64,000 bases of DNA from Cypionkella sp049896245. GTDB taxonomy: Bacteria > Pseudomonadota > Alphaproteobacteria > Rhodobacterales > Rhodobacteraceae. The stretch is taken from NCBI RefSeq assembly GCF_049896245.1, contig NZ_JAFCTX010000015.1:1-64000 (forward strand), read 5' to 3'. Below, in pieces: positions 41,884 to 50,213 of this stretch (its first letter is position 1; every line of letters begins with the position of its first letter). A program made the translations under genes and the position numbers. The notes below the pieces were generated by a model, which did no database searches, was not told the origin of the DNA, and saw only the letters and a list, made by a program, of their open reading frames with translations.

Positions 41884-42807
41884 ATGGCTGCCCCGATGTC
41901 TAGCCCGATGTCTAGCATGACAACCGCCGAACGCCGCGGCTATCAACAAATCTGCGGCGACAATGGCGCGATGATGGTGATCGCCTGCGATCAACGCGGC
42001 GGGATGCGCACGCTTCTGGCCAAAACCGCCGACGAACAGGCCGCAATCAGCAACGCCACCTTGGGCGAAACCAAAATGGATATCACCGCCTATCTCGCCC
42101 GCCAAGCCGGCTGCGTGCTGGTCGATCCGCTCTGCGCTGTTCCGGCTTTGGTTGACGAAGGCGCGATCCACCGCTCCACCGGATTGCTGATCGGCCTCGA
42201 TGCTTCGGGCTTTGATCTCACCCCCGAAGGCTACCGGATTTCCAACATGGTCGAAGGCATCAACGCCCGCCGGGTCCGCGAATTCGGCGGCACCGGTGCG
42301 AAGATCATGATCTACCTGCGCTCGGATACCCCTGCGGCGAACACCGCCAACATGCAAACCCTACGCGACAGCATCGCAGATTTCGCCGCCGAAAACCTGC
42401 TGTTGGTGGTCGAATTCCTGACCTATTCCTTGCCCGGCGAGCAGCCCGAGGCTTATGCCGCCAAGATCCCCGAACTCATTGAGGGTGGCTCAAAGCTCTG
42501 CCTCGACGCGGGCTCAAAAGTGCTGAAAATCCCCTATCCGGGCACGGCTGAGGCCTGCGCCAATATCACCAAGATGAGCGGCACCGTGCCGTGGGCAGTG
42601 CTGTCGGCAGGCGTTGACCACGCCACCTTTCTCGGCCAGGTTGAGATTTCCATGGCCAACGGAGCCTCTGGCGTGATCGCAGGCCGCTCGCTGTGGAAAG
42701 ACTGCATTTCGCTGGATCGCGCCGTCACCAAGACCCGGCTTGAGACCATCGCCGTCCCCCGCCTGCGCGAAATTCAGGCGGTTATCGCCAAACATTTCAA
42801 GGCCTAA
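41884..42807 (+). CDS. LacD/YihT-type class I aldolase
   Basis: The 307-residue barrel is of the DeoC/LacD family: VIACDQRGGMRTLLAK, VDPLCAVPALVDEG, IMIYLRSDTPA, the probable Schiff-base lysine in SKVLKIPYPG, PWAVLSAGVDHATFLGQVEISMANGASGVIAGRSLWKD. LacD cleaves tagatose 1,6-bisphosphate and YihT cleaves 6-deoxy-6-sulfofructose 1-phosphate, so a phosphorylated ketose is expected. ATG at 41884 has TGGAGA upstream; the open frame to 41782 is probably leader. It is followed after 2 bases by the ROK-fusion kinase, whose product it presumably cleaves. Confidence 0.8.
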   Translation: MAAPMSSPMSSMTTAERRGYQQICGDNGAMMVIACDQRGGMRTLLAKTADEQAAISNATLGETKMDITAYLARQAGCVLVDPLCAVPALVDEGAIHRSTGLLIGLDASGFDLTPEGYRISNMVEGINARRVREFGGTGAKIMIYLRSDTPAANTANMQTLRDSIADFAAENLLLVVEFLTYSLPGEQPEAYAAKIPELIEGGSKLCLDAGSKVLKIPYPGTAEACANITKMSGTVPWAVLSAGVDHATFLGQVEISMANGASGVIAGRSLWKDCISLDRAVTKTRLETIAVPRLREIQAVIAKHFKA

Positions 42808-42809
42808 GC

Positions 42810-44201
42810 ATGACAACGGGCACCGCCATCGGCATCGACATTGGCGGCACCCGCCTGCGCGCCGCCCGTGTCACCGATGGCGTGATTGAAGCCCGCGCCA
42901 GCGCCGAAAGCGCCCGCGACCCCGCCACAGTCACCGCTCGCGTGCTGGAATTGGTAGCCAAGGTGCGCAACCCGTCCGTCACCGCCCTCGGCATCGGCGT
43001 CCCCGGCCAAGTCCACGCCACAACAAGGCAAGTCCTGTCCGGCGGCTATGTTGATCTCTCGGGTTTCGACTTCGCCGGGCAGATTGAAGCCGCCACGGCC
43101 CTGCCCGTCACGCTGGAAAACGACGCCACCATGGCCCTCTTGGGGGAAGCCGCCTATGGTGCTGCCAAAGACCAGCAAAACGTGGTGATGCTGACCATCG
43201 GCACCGGCATCGGCGGTGCGATTTTGGATCAAGGCCAAGTCCTGCGCGGGCGCGGCGCTGCGGGCCAACTCGGCCATATCGGCATTGATCCGCAAGGTCG
43301 CCAATGCGTCTGCGGCAAGATCGGCTGCGTGGAAACCACCTCCTCCGGCACCGCCTTTGGCGTGCATCTGGCCGAGGCTGGCCTGCCGCCTGATACCCGC
43401 GCCGAAACCCTGCTCAACAGCCAAGACCCCACTGCCCGCACCGTGATCCACGCTTGGGCCAGCCCGCTGCGCTGCGCCATCGACACGCTGATCGCCATCC
43501 TCAACCCTGATTGCATCCTGATCGGCGGCGGGGCCGGAACAGCCGCCCACGCCGCCCTCGCCCAATTCCCAGCAGCCCCATCATGGTTCAAAGCCCCCGT
43601 CCTCGCAGCCACCTTGGGCGACGACGCAGGCGTGATCGGTGCCGCCACCACAGCGCTTAAAAGCCGCCCCCATAAACGCGCGGTCTTGGTCAATGGCGTC
43701 CCGGCCTCCGGTAAATCCGGCGTAGCACGCGCTTTGTCCGATGCCACGGCCTGGCCGATCCTCGCGCTCGACACCGTCAAAAACCCGTTCCTGACCACCC
43801 TGCCTCCCGGCGACCGCCTGTTCAACCGCACCTTAGGGCGCGCCTCTTACGCCGCCATCTTCGATCTGATCGCCGACGCCCCCGCCAACACCACCCTGAT
43901 CATTGACGCATGGTTCGGCTTCCAACCGCTTGAGACCCTACAAGCCCATATCCAACGCGCAGGCCTTACCGATATTGCCGAAATCTGGTGCTACGCCCCG
44001 CCCGAAACCATCGGCGCCCGCTATGCCGACCGCTTGGGCCAACGCCCCGCAGGTCATCCGGGTGCCGATTATGTCCCCGAACTGATCAGCCTCGCGGCAG
44101 CCGCAAAACCCACAGGCCTCGCCCCGCGCTTGGATGTAGACACGACAAAGCCCATCAACGCCACGCCCCTCACCGACTGGCTGGCGCAACTCTGGCGCTA
44201 A
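42810..44201 (+). CDS. ROK-family sugar kinase fused to a P-loop kinase domain
   Basis: The 463-residue protein is in two parts. Residues 1 to about 285 are a ROK kinase: ATP motif DIGGT (10-14), catalytic Asp in LEND (D105), GTGIGG (131-136) and the zinc signature H156, C166, C168 and C173 (CVCGKIGCVE). Residues about 290-463 form a separate P-loop domain with Walker A GVPASGKS (296-303) and an acidic LIIDAW (D366), resembling small nucleotide or sugar kinases of the gluconate/chloramphenicol kinase type. Two kinases in one chain beside a bisphosphate-type aldolase suggest sequential phosphorylation of one sugar. No frameshift joins them; the linker is short. Substrates are unknown. Confidence 0.83.
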   Translation: MTTGTAIGIDIGGTRLRAARVTDGVIEARASAESARDPATVTARVLELVAKVRNPSVTALGIGVPGQVHATTRQVLSGGYVDLSGFDFAGQIEAATALPVTLENDATMALLGEAAYGAAKDQQNVVMLTIGTGIGGAILDQGQVLRGRGAAGQLGHIGIDPQGRQCVCGKIGCVETTSSGTAFGVHLAEAGLPPDTRAETLLNSQDPTARTVIHAWASPLRCAIDTLIAILNPDCILIGGGAGTAAHAALAQFPAAPSWFKAPVLAATLGDDAGVIGAATTALKSRPHKRAVLVNGVPASGKSGVARALSDATAWPILALDTVKNPFLTTLPPGDRLFNRTLGRASYAAIFDLIADAPANTTLIIDAWFGFQPLETLQAHIQRAGLTDIAEIWCYAPPETIGARYADRLGQRPAGHPGADYVPELISLAAAAKPTGLAPRLDVDTTKPINATPLTDWLAQLWR

Positions 44202-44256
44202 TACCAAAGCGCAACCGCCCCCGATAAATCACCGCGCCAGCACATTGCTCTTTTCA

Positions 44257-44274
44257 AAATACTCCCTGCGGAGC
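44257..44274 (+). repeat. Diverged copy of the AAATACTCCC...GGAG element
   Basis: AAATACTCCCTGCGGAGC, preceded by TTGCTCTTTTCA, is a shortened relative of the element at 8546 and 59978-60126. It lies 55 bases after the ROK-fusion gene. Confidence 0.6.
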
Positions 44275-44362
44275 ATCCAACACCCGCCAGCACCGCATCG
44301 CCAAAAGATTAAGAAATCCTTAAATCAGCCATCCAACCCATTGATATATTTTGATAAAAAAA

Positions 44363-44379
44363 GGTCCCGAGTTGGGACC
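44363..44379 (-). terminator. Intrinsic terminator of the RTX protease gene
   Basis: GGTCCC (44363-44368) pairs with GGGACC (44374-44379). On the minus strand the hairpin is followed by seven T (44362-44356). It lies 45 bases beyond the stop of the protease gene and is a classical Rho-independent terminator. Confidence 0.75.
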
Positions 44380-44424
44380 CAAAAACAGGGCCAGCCCCAA
44401 AAGGCCAGCCCCCTCAAAACCCGA

Positions 44425-46896
44425 TCAAATAATCGAAAACTCGCCCACCCCAAAGCCCAGCACATTCACGCCGACATTGGCAAACACCAACCCCGCCGCC
44501 CCGCCAAACCCATCGGCATCATAAAACACATTCCCCGTATCGGTCTCATAAATGATCCGATCCGTAGCCCGCACCGCAAGCCCGCTGAGATTGGCCGCAA
44601 AATTCACCGCAGCCAACGCCCCTACCGACAGCGCCCCAAACGCTGCATCATCCAGCCTGATCCGATCGTCCGCCGAAACATAACCGCTGATCGTATCCGA
44701 ACTCGCAACCCCAGTGGCGGCGTTAAACACGAATACATCCAATCCCGCCCCGCCAATCAACAGATCCTTGCCCAACCCACCGTTCAGCACATCATTGCCG
44801 ATGCCGCCGTTCAGCGTATCAGCCCCCTCCAGACCAATTAGCGTGTCATTGCCGCCCAGCCCGATCAACTGGTTCGCCGCCTTATTGCCCACAATCGTCT
44901 GCGTCAAACCATTGCCGGTCAGATGGATCACCGTGCTCAGCGCCGCATCAATCGTGGTCAAAATCTCAATGTCATCATCCGCCGCCAACACATAGCTGGC
45001 CAAGGCCCAGACCCGGTCTGCCGTGCCGTGTCCGGCGATCTCGACAATGCTGTCTTGCTGGGTGTTGACAAAATACCAGTCGTCGCCGCCACCGCCGTCC
45101 AGCGTATCATTGCCCAAGCCGCCGTAAAGTTGGTCCGCCCCGCCAAGCCCGTACAGCCGATCATTTCCACCCGAACCCGCCAGAATATTCACCCCAGCAT
45201 TGCCAGTGATTGTCTGCGCCAAGTCATTGCCGGTCAGATTAAGCGCCTGCGTCACGGCAACATTGGTGGTGGTGAGAAATTCGATATCATCATCCAAAGC
45301 GAGGCTGAAGCTGACCGAGGCCGCGACGTGATCCGCCGTGCCAGCGCCGCCCACCTCGTTGATGTGGTCCAAGGCGTTGTCAACGATATAGGTATCATTG
45401 GCGCTGCCGCCCGTCATCACATCCCGGTCCACCCCGCCATTCAGCGTATCTGCACCTGCTCCGCCCTCCAGTGTGTCGTTGCCGCTGCCACCGATCAGCA
45501 TATCGCTGCCATTATTGCCGCGCAGCAAATTGGCACTGGTGTTACCAGAGATCACATCATTGCCGCTGCCGCCAAACGCCCTCTCGACCACTGTGCCATA
45601 AGCGATGCCCATATTCAGGCGACCACCCAGCACATCCGACGAAGCGCCCCGCTGCAAAGCAATCCGCTGCGCGCCCGCGAATCCCGCCATATCGACGGTA
45701 TCTGCGCCGCCATTGTCGAAGATGGTGAAGGCGACATAATTGTCGTTCGCCGGATCATTCAAACTCACCGCCGCATCCAGCGCCGCATTTCCGGTGTTGG
45801 AGTTATAACCATAGGTGGTGTTGCCGGTGCGGGTGGTTGTGGACAGCCCGTAGAGATTGCTGATCGCCAGAATATCCGCAATCATCGGCGTCAGCACCCA
45901 GCGGAATTGCGCGTTGACGAAGGTATTGTAATCAGTGCCATCGCGCGAGAATTCGTCATGCATCGACTGCATGTAAGACATGATCGACAGATGCTGCGAA
46001 TCGTTCAGATAGTAATTGCTGGTGCCATAAGTCGCCGAGCCGTTGTAATTGCCGCCATGACCTAAGCCAAGCGCGTGGCCCAGTTCGTGGACGGTTGTTT
46101 CAAAGGCGTAACTGTCCAGCGTCGTGCCAAACTCGGTCAGCCAGCCTGTGGTGATCATCAAAGACGAGCTGGTGATCGTGCCATCCACCAAAGTGACATT
46201 GTTGTTATAGGCGTTCACCCCCGCCTCGCTGTCATCAAAGCTGATCTGCGCCGCACCCACCGTCGCGGTAAAGGTGATGCCGCTGATATCCGACCACATT
46301 TGCAGCGCCTGCACCGCCATGGCCGCCCCAGCCGCGGTCAACTGGGTGACATTATAGGTGATGGTGCGCCCGCCCGACAGATCATAGGCAGTGGCGGGAA
46401 CGTTCTGTGACGCGTCCGCCGCGAAAAAGCGCTCAAAATTGTTGCTCAGCTGCCACGCCACTTCATCCGCCGTCAGCACCACGCCCGCTGCTTCATGCCG
46501 GACGGCCGAGATCAGGAAATCGCCTGAGTTTGTGCCGAAACCGCTGGCATCGACAAAATAAGTCCCTGTCGTCGTCGCGGTAAACGTCACAAGGGAATTC
46601 AGCGACAACGCAGCGCCAGCATCGTCATTTGACACCAGAATCGAGCCTGAAGCATCGCGCAGAGCCAGAAACGTATCAGAGACCGGCATGCGCCCCACCC
46701 CTAACAACCGGAAATCATAGCTTTGCCCGGCGACCAACGTGACCGCAAACCAGTCATGATCCCCCGACGCATCCACCGTGCCATAGGTACTGGTGCCAAG
46801 AGTAAGTCGCGCGGTTGTCGCGCTGCTGCCTGCGACATCCACCAGCGGCAAAGGCAGCGCATTGATCGACTCGGGGTTTGGGCTGGGGGATGGCAT
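44425..46896 (-). CDS. Secreted serralysin-type RTX metalloprotease with N-terminal PPC domain
   Basis: The 823-residue protein has no Sec signal peptide, as expected for type I secretion. Residues about 35-135 resemble a bacterial pre-peptidase C-terminal (PPC) beta-sandwich (DHDWFAVTLVAGQSYDFRL, TGTYFVDASGFGTNSGDFLIS). The zinc site HELGHALGLGH is at 270-280, with the Met-turn SIMSYM at 304-309, placing it in peptidase family M10B. From about residue 435 glycine/aspartate RTX nonapeptides (GGSGNDTLEGGAGADTLNGG and others) occur in three blocks separated by spacer modules that each contain LDDDIEFLTT or ADDDIEILTT. A C-terminal domain ending GVGEFSII is the likely secretion signal. No ABC exporter or membrane fusion gene is in the window. 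TAAGGAG precedes the start. Confidence 0.9.
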   Translation of the reverse strand: MPSPSPNPESINALPLPLVDVAGSSATTARLTLGTSTYGTVDASGDHDWFAVTLVAGQSYDFRLLGVGRMPVSDTFLALRDASGSILVSNDDAGAALSLNSLVTFTATTTGTYFVDASGFGTNSGDFLISAVRHEAAGVVLTADEVAWQLSNNFERFFAADASQNVPATAYDLSGGRTITYNVTQLTAAGAAMAVQALQMWSDISGITFTATVGAAQISFDDSEAGVNAYNNNVTLVDGTITSSSLMITTGWLTEFGTTLDSYAFETTVHELGHALGLGHGGNYNGSATYGTSNYYLNDSQHLSIMSYMQSMHDEFSRDGTDYNTFVNAQFRWVLTPMIADILAISNLYGLSTTTRTGNTTYGYNSNTGNAALDAAVSLNDPANDNYVAFTIFDNGGADTVDMAGFAGAQRIALQRGASSDVLGGRLNMGIAYGTVVERAFGGSGNDVISGNTSANLLRGNNGSDMLIGGSGNDTLEGGAGADTLNGGVDRDVMTGGSANDTYIVDNALDHINEVGGAGTADHVAASVSFSLALDDDIEFLTTTNVAVTQALNLTGNDLAQTITGNAGVNILAGSGGNDRLYGLGGADQLYGGLGNDTLDGGGGDDWYFVNTQQDSIVEIAGHGTADRVWALASYVLAADDDIEILTTIDAALSTVIHLTGNGLTQTIVGNKAANQLIGLGGNDTLIGLEGADTLNGGIGNDVLNGGLGKDLLIGGAGLDVFVFNAATGVASSDTISGYVSADDRIRLDDAAFGALSVGALAAVNFAANLSGLAVRATDRIIYETDTGNVFYDADGFGGAAGLVFANVGVNVLGFGVGEFSII

Positions 46897-47073
46897 TTTA
46901 ATCTCCTTATTTCACTACAAAATATGCCGCAAAATATGCGACAGTGTATAAAGTGCTCGGTCAATCGAATTGGGTTGCAAGCAGCAGCATGGTCCCAAAC
47001 GGGATTTTTTTAGACGTTATGGAAATTTTAATATTTGGCAAACATTCTGTCTACGCCGCCATCTGGCACAAAC

Positions 47074-47547
47074 TCAGCGCAGTGTTTCCAGCAGGTTGAC
47101 CATTGGATAGACCAAAGCTGCCGCTGATCCGGCCTGCAACGGCGCATCCATGCTGCCCAAACGCATCTGCTGCGTGGCCGAGGGCACGAATTGCCCGTTA
47201 ATTTGCCGCCCGCCCGCAAGCTGCACCGTGGCGCGATGGTCATTGCGCGGTGCAACGGTAACAACCAGAACCTGCGCGCCTTCGGGTGGGGCGGCCTGCG
47301 TGCTGACCACGCGGCCTGACTGACGGGTAAAATCCGCCAGCAGCCGCGCGCAAAACCCGGGCACTTCAAAGCTTGGCTCAGCCGCAAACTGACAATGCAA
47401 CCAAACCGGGGCCTGTTGTTTCACCATAACGATCCCCTTCTCGCTGCGATTGGGCTTAGTTTGAACTGTCGCCGCACAAACAGCTGCACCCCCCAGTGCG
47501 ACACTCAGCGCCAGCATCCCCCCGATCTGCGATACATGCTTAAGCAT
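47074..47547 (-). CDS. Small secreted protein of unknown function
   Basis: The 157-residue protein has a Sec-type signal peptide (LKHVSQIGGMLALSVALGGAAVCA) and two later cysteines (LHCQF, GFCAR) that could form a disulfide in the periplasm. I do not recognise a family. ATG at 47547 has GGAGGGG. It lies upstream of the RTX protease gene on the same strand, with about 180 bases between, so a joint role is possible but unproved. Alternative: a stray lipoprotein-like envelope protein. Confidence 0.6.
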   Translation of the reverse strand: MLKHVSQIGGMLALSVALGGAAVCAATVQTKPNRSEKGIVMVKQQAPVWLHCQFAAEPSFEVPGFCARLLADFTRQSGRVVSTQAAPPEGAQVLVVTVAPRNDHRATVQLAGGRQINGQFVPSATQQMRLGSMDAPLQAGSAAALVYPMVNLLETLR

Positions 47548-47601
47548 CAGCCCCTCCAATCTCGACAAAGCGCTCTTTAACGCGAACTGCCAAGCCCCAG
47601 T

Positions 47602-48618
47602 TTACAGGTTTTCCCTAAGGAAAATCTCGATCCTGATCTTCTCCTGCGAGGCCAAAATCTCGCGCCGATCACAGCGCGCCCGCAAAATCCGCATCGCCGA
47701 GCGCACCAGATGGCCGGGGTCTTGCGTGATCAGCGCATCAATCTGGCGCGACAGCACGGCGGCCTCGGTGAACGGCGTGCGTTCATGCGCGATGATGGTG
47801 GCACGGGCGGGCTGCGCGGTGACGATTTCTAAAGGCACCCGCGCTTCCGGCCCCAGCACATAGACCCCGGCAATATCGGCATGGCTGGCAAAACTGGCGC
47901 GGATGATCCGCGCAGAACGCTCCGGGTCGCCATAGGTTTCCAAGGACGGCAGCACGGTCAGATGCGGATAGTCGGCATGGATCACCTCATCAAAGCCCAA
48001 GCGCCTCTCTAAGCTATCGCGGGCGTGCATCGTCTCGGCCACCACCAGAATTTTCCCCGCAACGCGGGGCGCAAACCGCCCCATCAACCGCCCCGCCGTC
48101 GCCCCGGCGGCGCGGTTGTCAATGCCAACAAAATCCTCTGGCGCAGAACTGATCTGCCCCGAGATAAAGCTGACTGTGGCAATCCCGCGCTCTGCCAGTC
48201 GCGCCATCGCATCGCGCACCTGCGGAAACTCGGGGGCCATGATCGCCACGCCGTCCACTTGATTGGCATCCAAGCCGCCTAAAAGGTTGGCAATCTGATG
48301 TGGATCGCTGTCATGGATATGGCGCACCTCGGCCCGCATCATCTCGGGCGCGAAGGCCAGATTGGCCTCAGTGATTCGCGCCACCACGCCTGCCAGAAAC
48401 TGATCACCGCCACGCGGCAGCAGAAACAAAAACCGATAATCTTTACCGCGCGCCAGATTGGCTGCGACCAGATTTCGAATAAATCCCAGCTTTTCAATGG
48501 CTTGGTTAACGCGCTCGACGGTATCTTTGCGCACGCCGGACCGGTCGTTCAACACGCGGTCAACCGTGGCCAAGCTGACCCCCGCGGCAATCGCAAGATC
48601 CTTCGTCGTCGGTCGCAT
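47602..48618 (-). CDS. LacI family transcriptional regulator
   Basis: The 338-residue LacI repressor has the helix-turn-helix TTKDLAIAAGVSLATVDRVLNDRSGVRKDTVERVNQAI and a periplasmic-binding-protein-like effector domain with VDGVAIMAPEFPQVRDAM, GIDNRAAGATAGRLMGRF and AGVYVLGPEARV. ATG at 48618 is preferred, with GGAGAGGG upstream; the frame stays open through the operator region to 48726. It is divergent from the CUT1 transporter operon and its likely operators lie in between. Confidence 0.87.
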   Translation of the reverse strand: MRPTTKDLAIAAGVSLATVDRVLNDRSGVRKDTVERVNQAIEKLGFIRNLVAANLARGKDYRFLFLLPRGGDQFLAGVVARITEANLAFAPEMMRAEVRHIHDSDPHQIANLLGGLDANQVDGVAIMAPEFPQVRDAMARLAERGIATVSFISGQISSAPEDFVGIDNRAAGATAGRLMGRFAPRVAGKILVVAETMHARDSLERRLGFDEVIHADYPHLTVLPSLETYGDPERSARIIRASFASHADIAGVYVLGPEARVPLEIVTAQPARATIIAHERTPFTEAAVLSRQIDALITQDPGHLVRSAMRILRARCDRREILASQEKIRIEIFLRENL

Positions 48619-48679
48619 CGGATCTAAATCCCTCTCCTGCAATTCTTTTGTTCGATATTTCCGCAGCTTGCAATCAAAT

Positions 48680-48695
48680 TGAGGTACGCACCTCA
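48680..48695. promoter_or_regulatory. LacI operator O1
   Basis: TGAGGTACGCACCTCA is a near-perfect 16-bp palindrome. A second one starts 30 bp further on, about three helical turns, so two repressor dimers could bind the same face of the DNA. Confidence 0.8.
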
Positions 48696-48709
48696 AAAAA
48701 CACTTGCCA

Positions 48710-48725
48710 TGAGGTACGTACCTCA
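48710..48725. promoter_or_regulatory. LacI operator O2 within the transporter promoter
   Basis: TGAGGTACGTACCTCA is a perfect 16-bp palindrome. It fills exactly the gap between a possible -35 (TTGCCA, 48704-48709) and -10 (TCTAGC, 48726-48731). Binding there would block RNA polymerase. The promoter call is weaker than the operator call. Confidence 0.78.
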
Positions 48726-48789
48726 TCTAGCCTTTACCCAGCAAAGAGTCGTGGCGAGGAGGCCGTGGCCTGCAACCGGGAGGAATAAA

Positions 48790-50106
48790 ATGAACGCGAA
48801 GCTGCTGTTATCCACGGCGTCCGTGGCCATCATGGCGATGGGTGCCGCCAAAGCCGAAGACCTGACCCTGTGCTGGGCCGCATGGGACCCCGCCAACGCC
48901 CTGATCGAGCTTTCCAAGGAATATGAGGCGCAATCCGGCAACACCATGCATTTCGAATTCGTGCCATGGACCAGCTTTGCCGACCGCATGCTGAACGAGC
49001 TGAACTCAGGCGGCAAGCTGTGCGATCTGATGATCGGCGACAGCCAATGGATCGGCGGCGCGGCTGAAAACGGCCAATATATCAAGCTGAACGATTTCTT
49101 CGACGCCAACGGCATCAAGATGGATGACTTCATCCCAGCCACCGTCACAGGCTATGCCGAATGGCCAAAAGGCACGCCGAACTACTGGGCTTTGCCCGCC
49201 TTTGGCGATGTGGTCGGCTGGACGTATCGGAAGGATTGGTTTGCCAAGCCCGAGTTGCAAGCCGAATTCAAAGAGAAATACGGCCACGATCTCGCCCCGC
49301 CCGCCACCTTTGACGAGTTGAAACAAATCGCCGAATTCTTCCAGAACCGTGAGGTTGACGGCAAAAAGGTCTACGGTGCCTCGATCTACACCGAGCGCGG
49401 CTCGGAAGGCATCACCATGGGCGTGATGGACGTGCTGTATTCCTTCGGCTTCAAATACGACAACCCCGAAAAACCCTATGATATGGAAGGCTTTGTGAAT
49501 TCCGAAAGCGCCGTCAAAGGCCTTGAATTCTACAAATCGCTCTACGATTGCTGCGTCCCGCCAGGCTCGTCGAACGGCTACATGGGCGAAGGCGTCGATG
49601 CCTATAAATCCGGCCAAGTCGCGTTGCAAATGAACTTCGCCTTCACCTGGCCCGGCTTTAACACCGATGCCAATGTCGGCGGCGACAAGACCGGCTATTT
49701 CGCCAACCCAGCCGGCCCGAACGGCGATAAATTCGCCCAGCTTGGCGGTCAGGGCATTTCGGTGGTCGCGGCCTCCGACAAGCAAGACGCGGCCCTTACC
49801 TATATCAAATGGTTCGCCCAGCCCGAAGTTCAGGCGAAATGGTGGAAACTCGGCGGCTATTCTGCGCTGCGCGCCGTGGTCGAAGATCCCGGTTTTGCCA
49901 CCAGCCAGCCTTATGCGCAGACCTTCCTTGATAGCATGGCGATCGTGAAGGATTTCTGGGCCGAACCCAGCTACGCCACCCTGATGCAGTCGTCGCAAAA
50001 GTGGTTCCACGATTATGTTGTAGCAGGCAATGGCACCGCGAAAGAAGCCCTCGACGGTTTGGTTGCCGATTGGCACGCGACGTTTGAGGAAGAAGGCAAA
50101 TACTAA
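48790..50106 (+). CDS. CUT1 ABC transporter sugar/polyol-binding protein
   Basis: The 438-residue family 1 extracellular solute-binding protein has a signal peptide ending near GAAKA before EDLTLCWAAWDPANALIELSKEYEAQ. Further typical parts are DLMIGDSQWIGGAAENGQYIKLNDFF, GKKVYGASIYTERGSEGITMG and GYSALRAVVEDPGF. ATG at 48790 has GGGAGGAA. It is the first gene of the operon and is followed by two stem-loops. Ligand unknown: LacI control plus a DHA-type kinase at the operon end suggest a polyol or small ketose. Confidence 0.88.
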   Translation: MNAKLLLSTASVAIMAMGAAKAEDLTLCWAAWDPANALIELSKEYEAQSGNTMHFEFVPWTSFADRMLNELNSGGKLCDLMIGDSQWIGGAAENGQYIKLNDFFDANGIKMDDFIPATVTGYAEWPKGTPNYWALPAFGDVVGWTYRKDWFAKPELQAEFKEKYGHDLAPPATFDELKQIAEFFQNREVDGKKVYGASIYTERGSEGITMGVMDVLYSFGFKYDNPEKPYDMEGFVNSESAVKGLEFYKSLYDCCVPPGSSNGYMGEGVDAYKSGQVALQMNFAFTWPGFNTDANVGGDKTGYFANPAGPNGDKFAQLGGQGISVVAASDKQDAALTYIKWFAQPEVQAKWWKLGGYSALRAVVEDPGFATSQPYAQTFLDSMAIVKDFWAEPSYATLMQSSQKWFHDYVVAGNGTAKEALDGLVADWHATFEEEGKY

Positions 50107-50117
50107 GCCAACTCTCT

Positions 50118-50177
50118 CCCCCACCCGAAAAGGTGGGGGTCCGCGCGAGGCTCTTGAGGGCCAACAGAGCCTCGCGC
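50118..50177 (+). other. Tandem stem-loops after the binding-protein gene
   Basis: CCCCCACC/GGTGGGGG (50118-50125/50132-50139) is followed by a perfect 11-bp stem GCGCGAGGCTC/GAGCCTCGCGC (50143-50153/50167-50177). They lie in the 107-base gap before the permease genes and probably keep binding-protein mRNA in excess over the permease mRNA. Confidence 0.6.
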
Positions 50178-50213
50178 ATGATGCTTTAAGCGGCCCTCAG
50201 GAAAGCTTATCCC

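Noticed and set aside
41884..42807. Sulfoquinovose (sulfo-EMP) aldolase assignment
   Set aside because: LacD/YihT similarity and a PfkB kinase nearby are suggestive, but no sulfoquinovosidase, sulfolactaldehyde reductase or sulfonate exporter is present.
44700..45600. Tandem DNA repeats
   Set aside because: Explained by RTX nonapeptide coding sequence of the serralysin-type protease.
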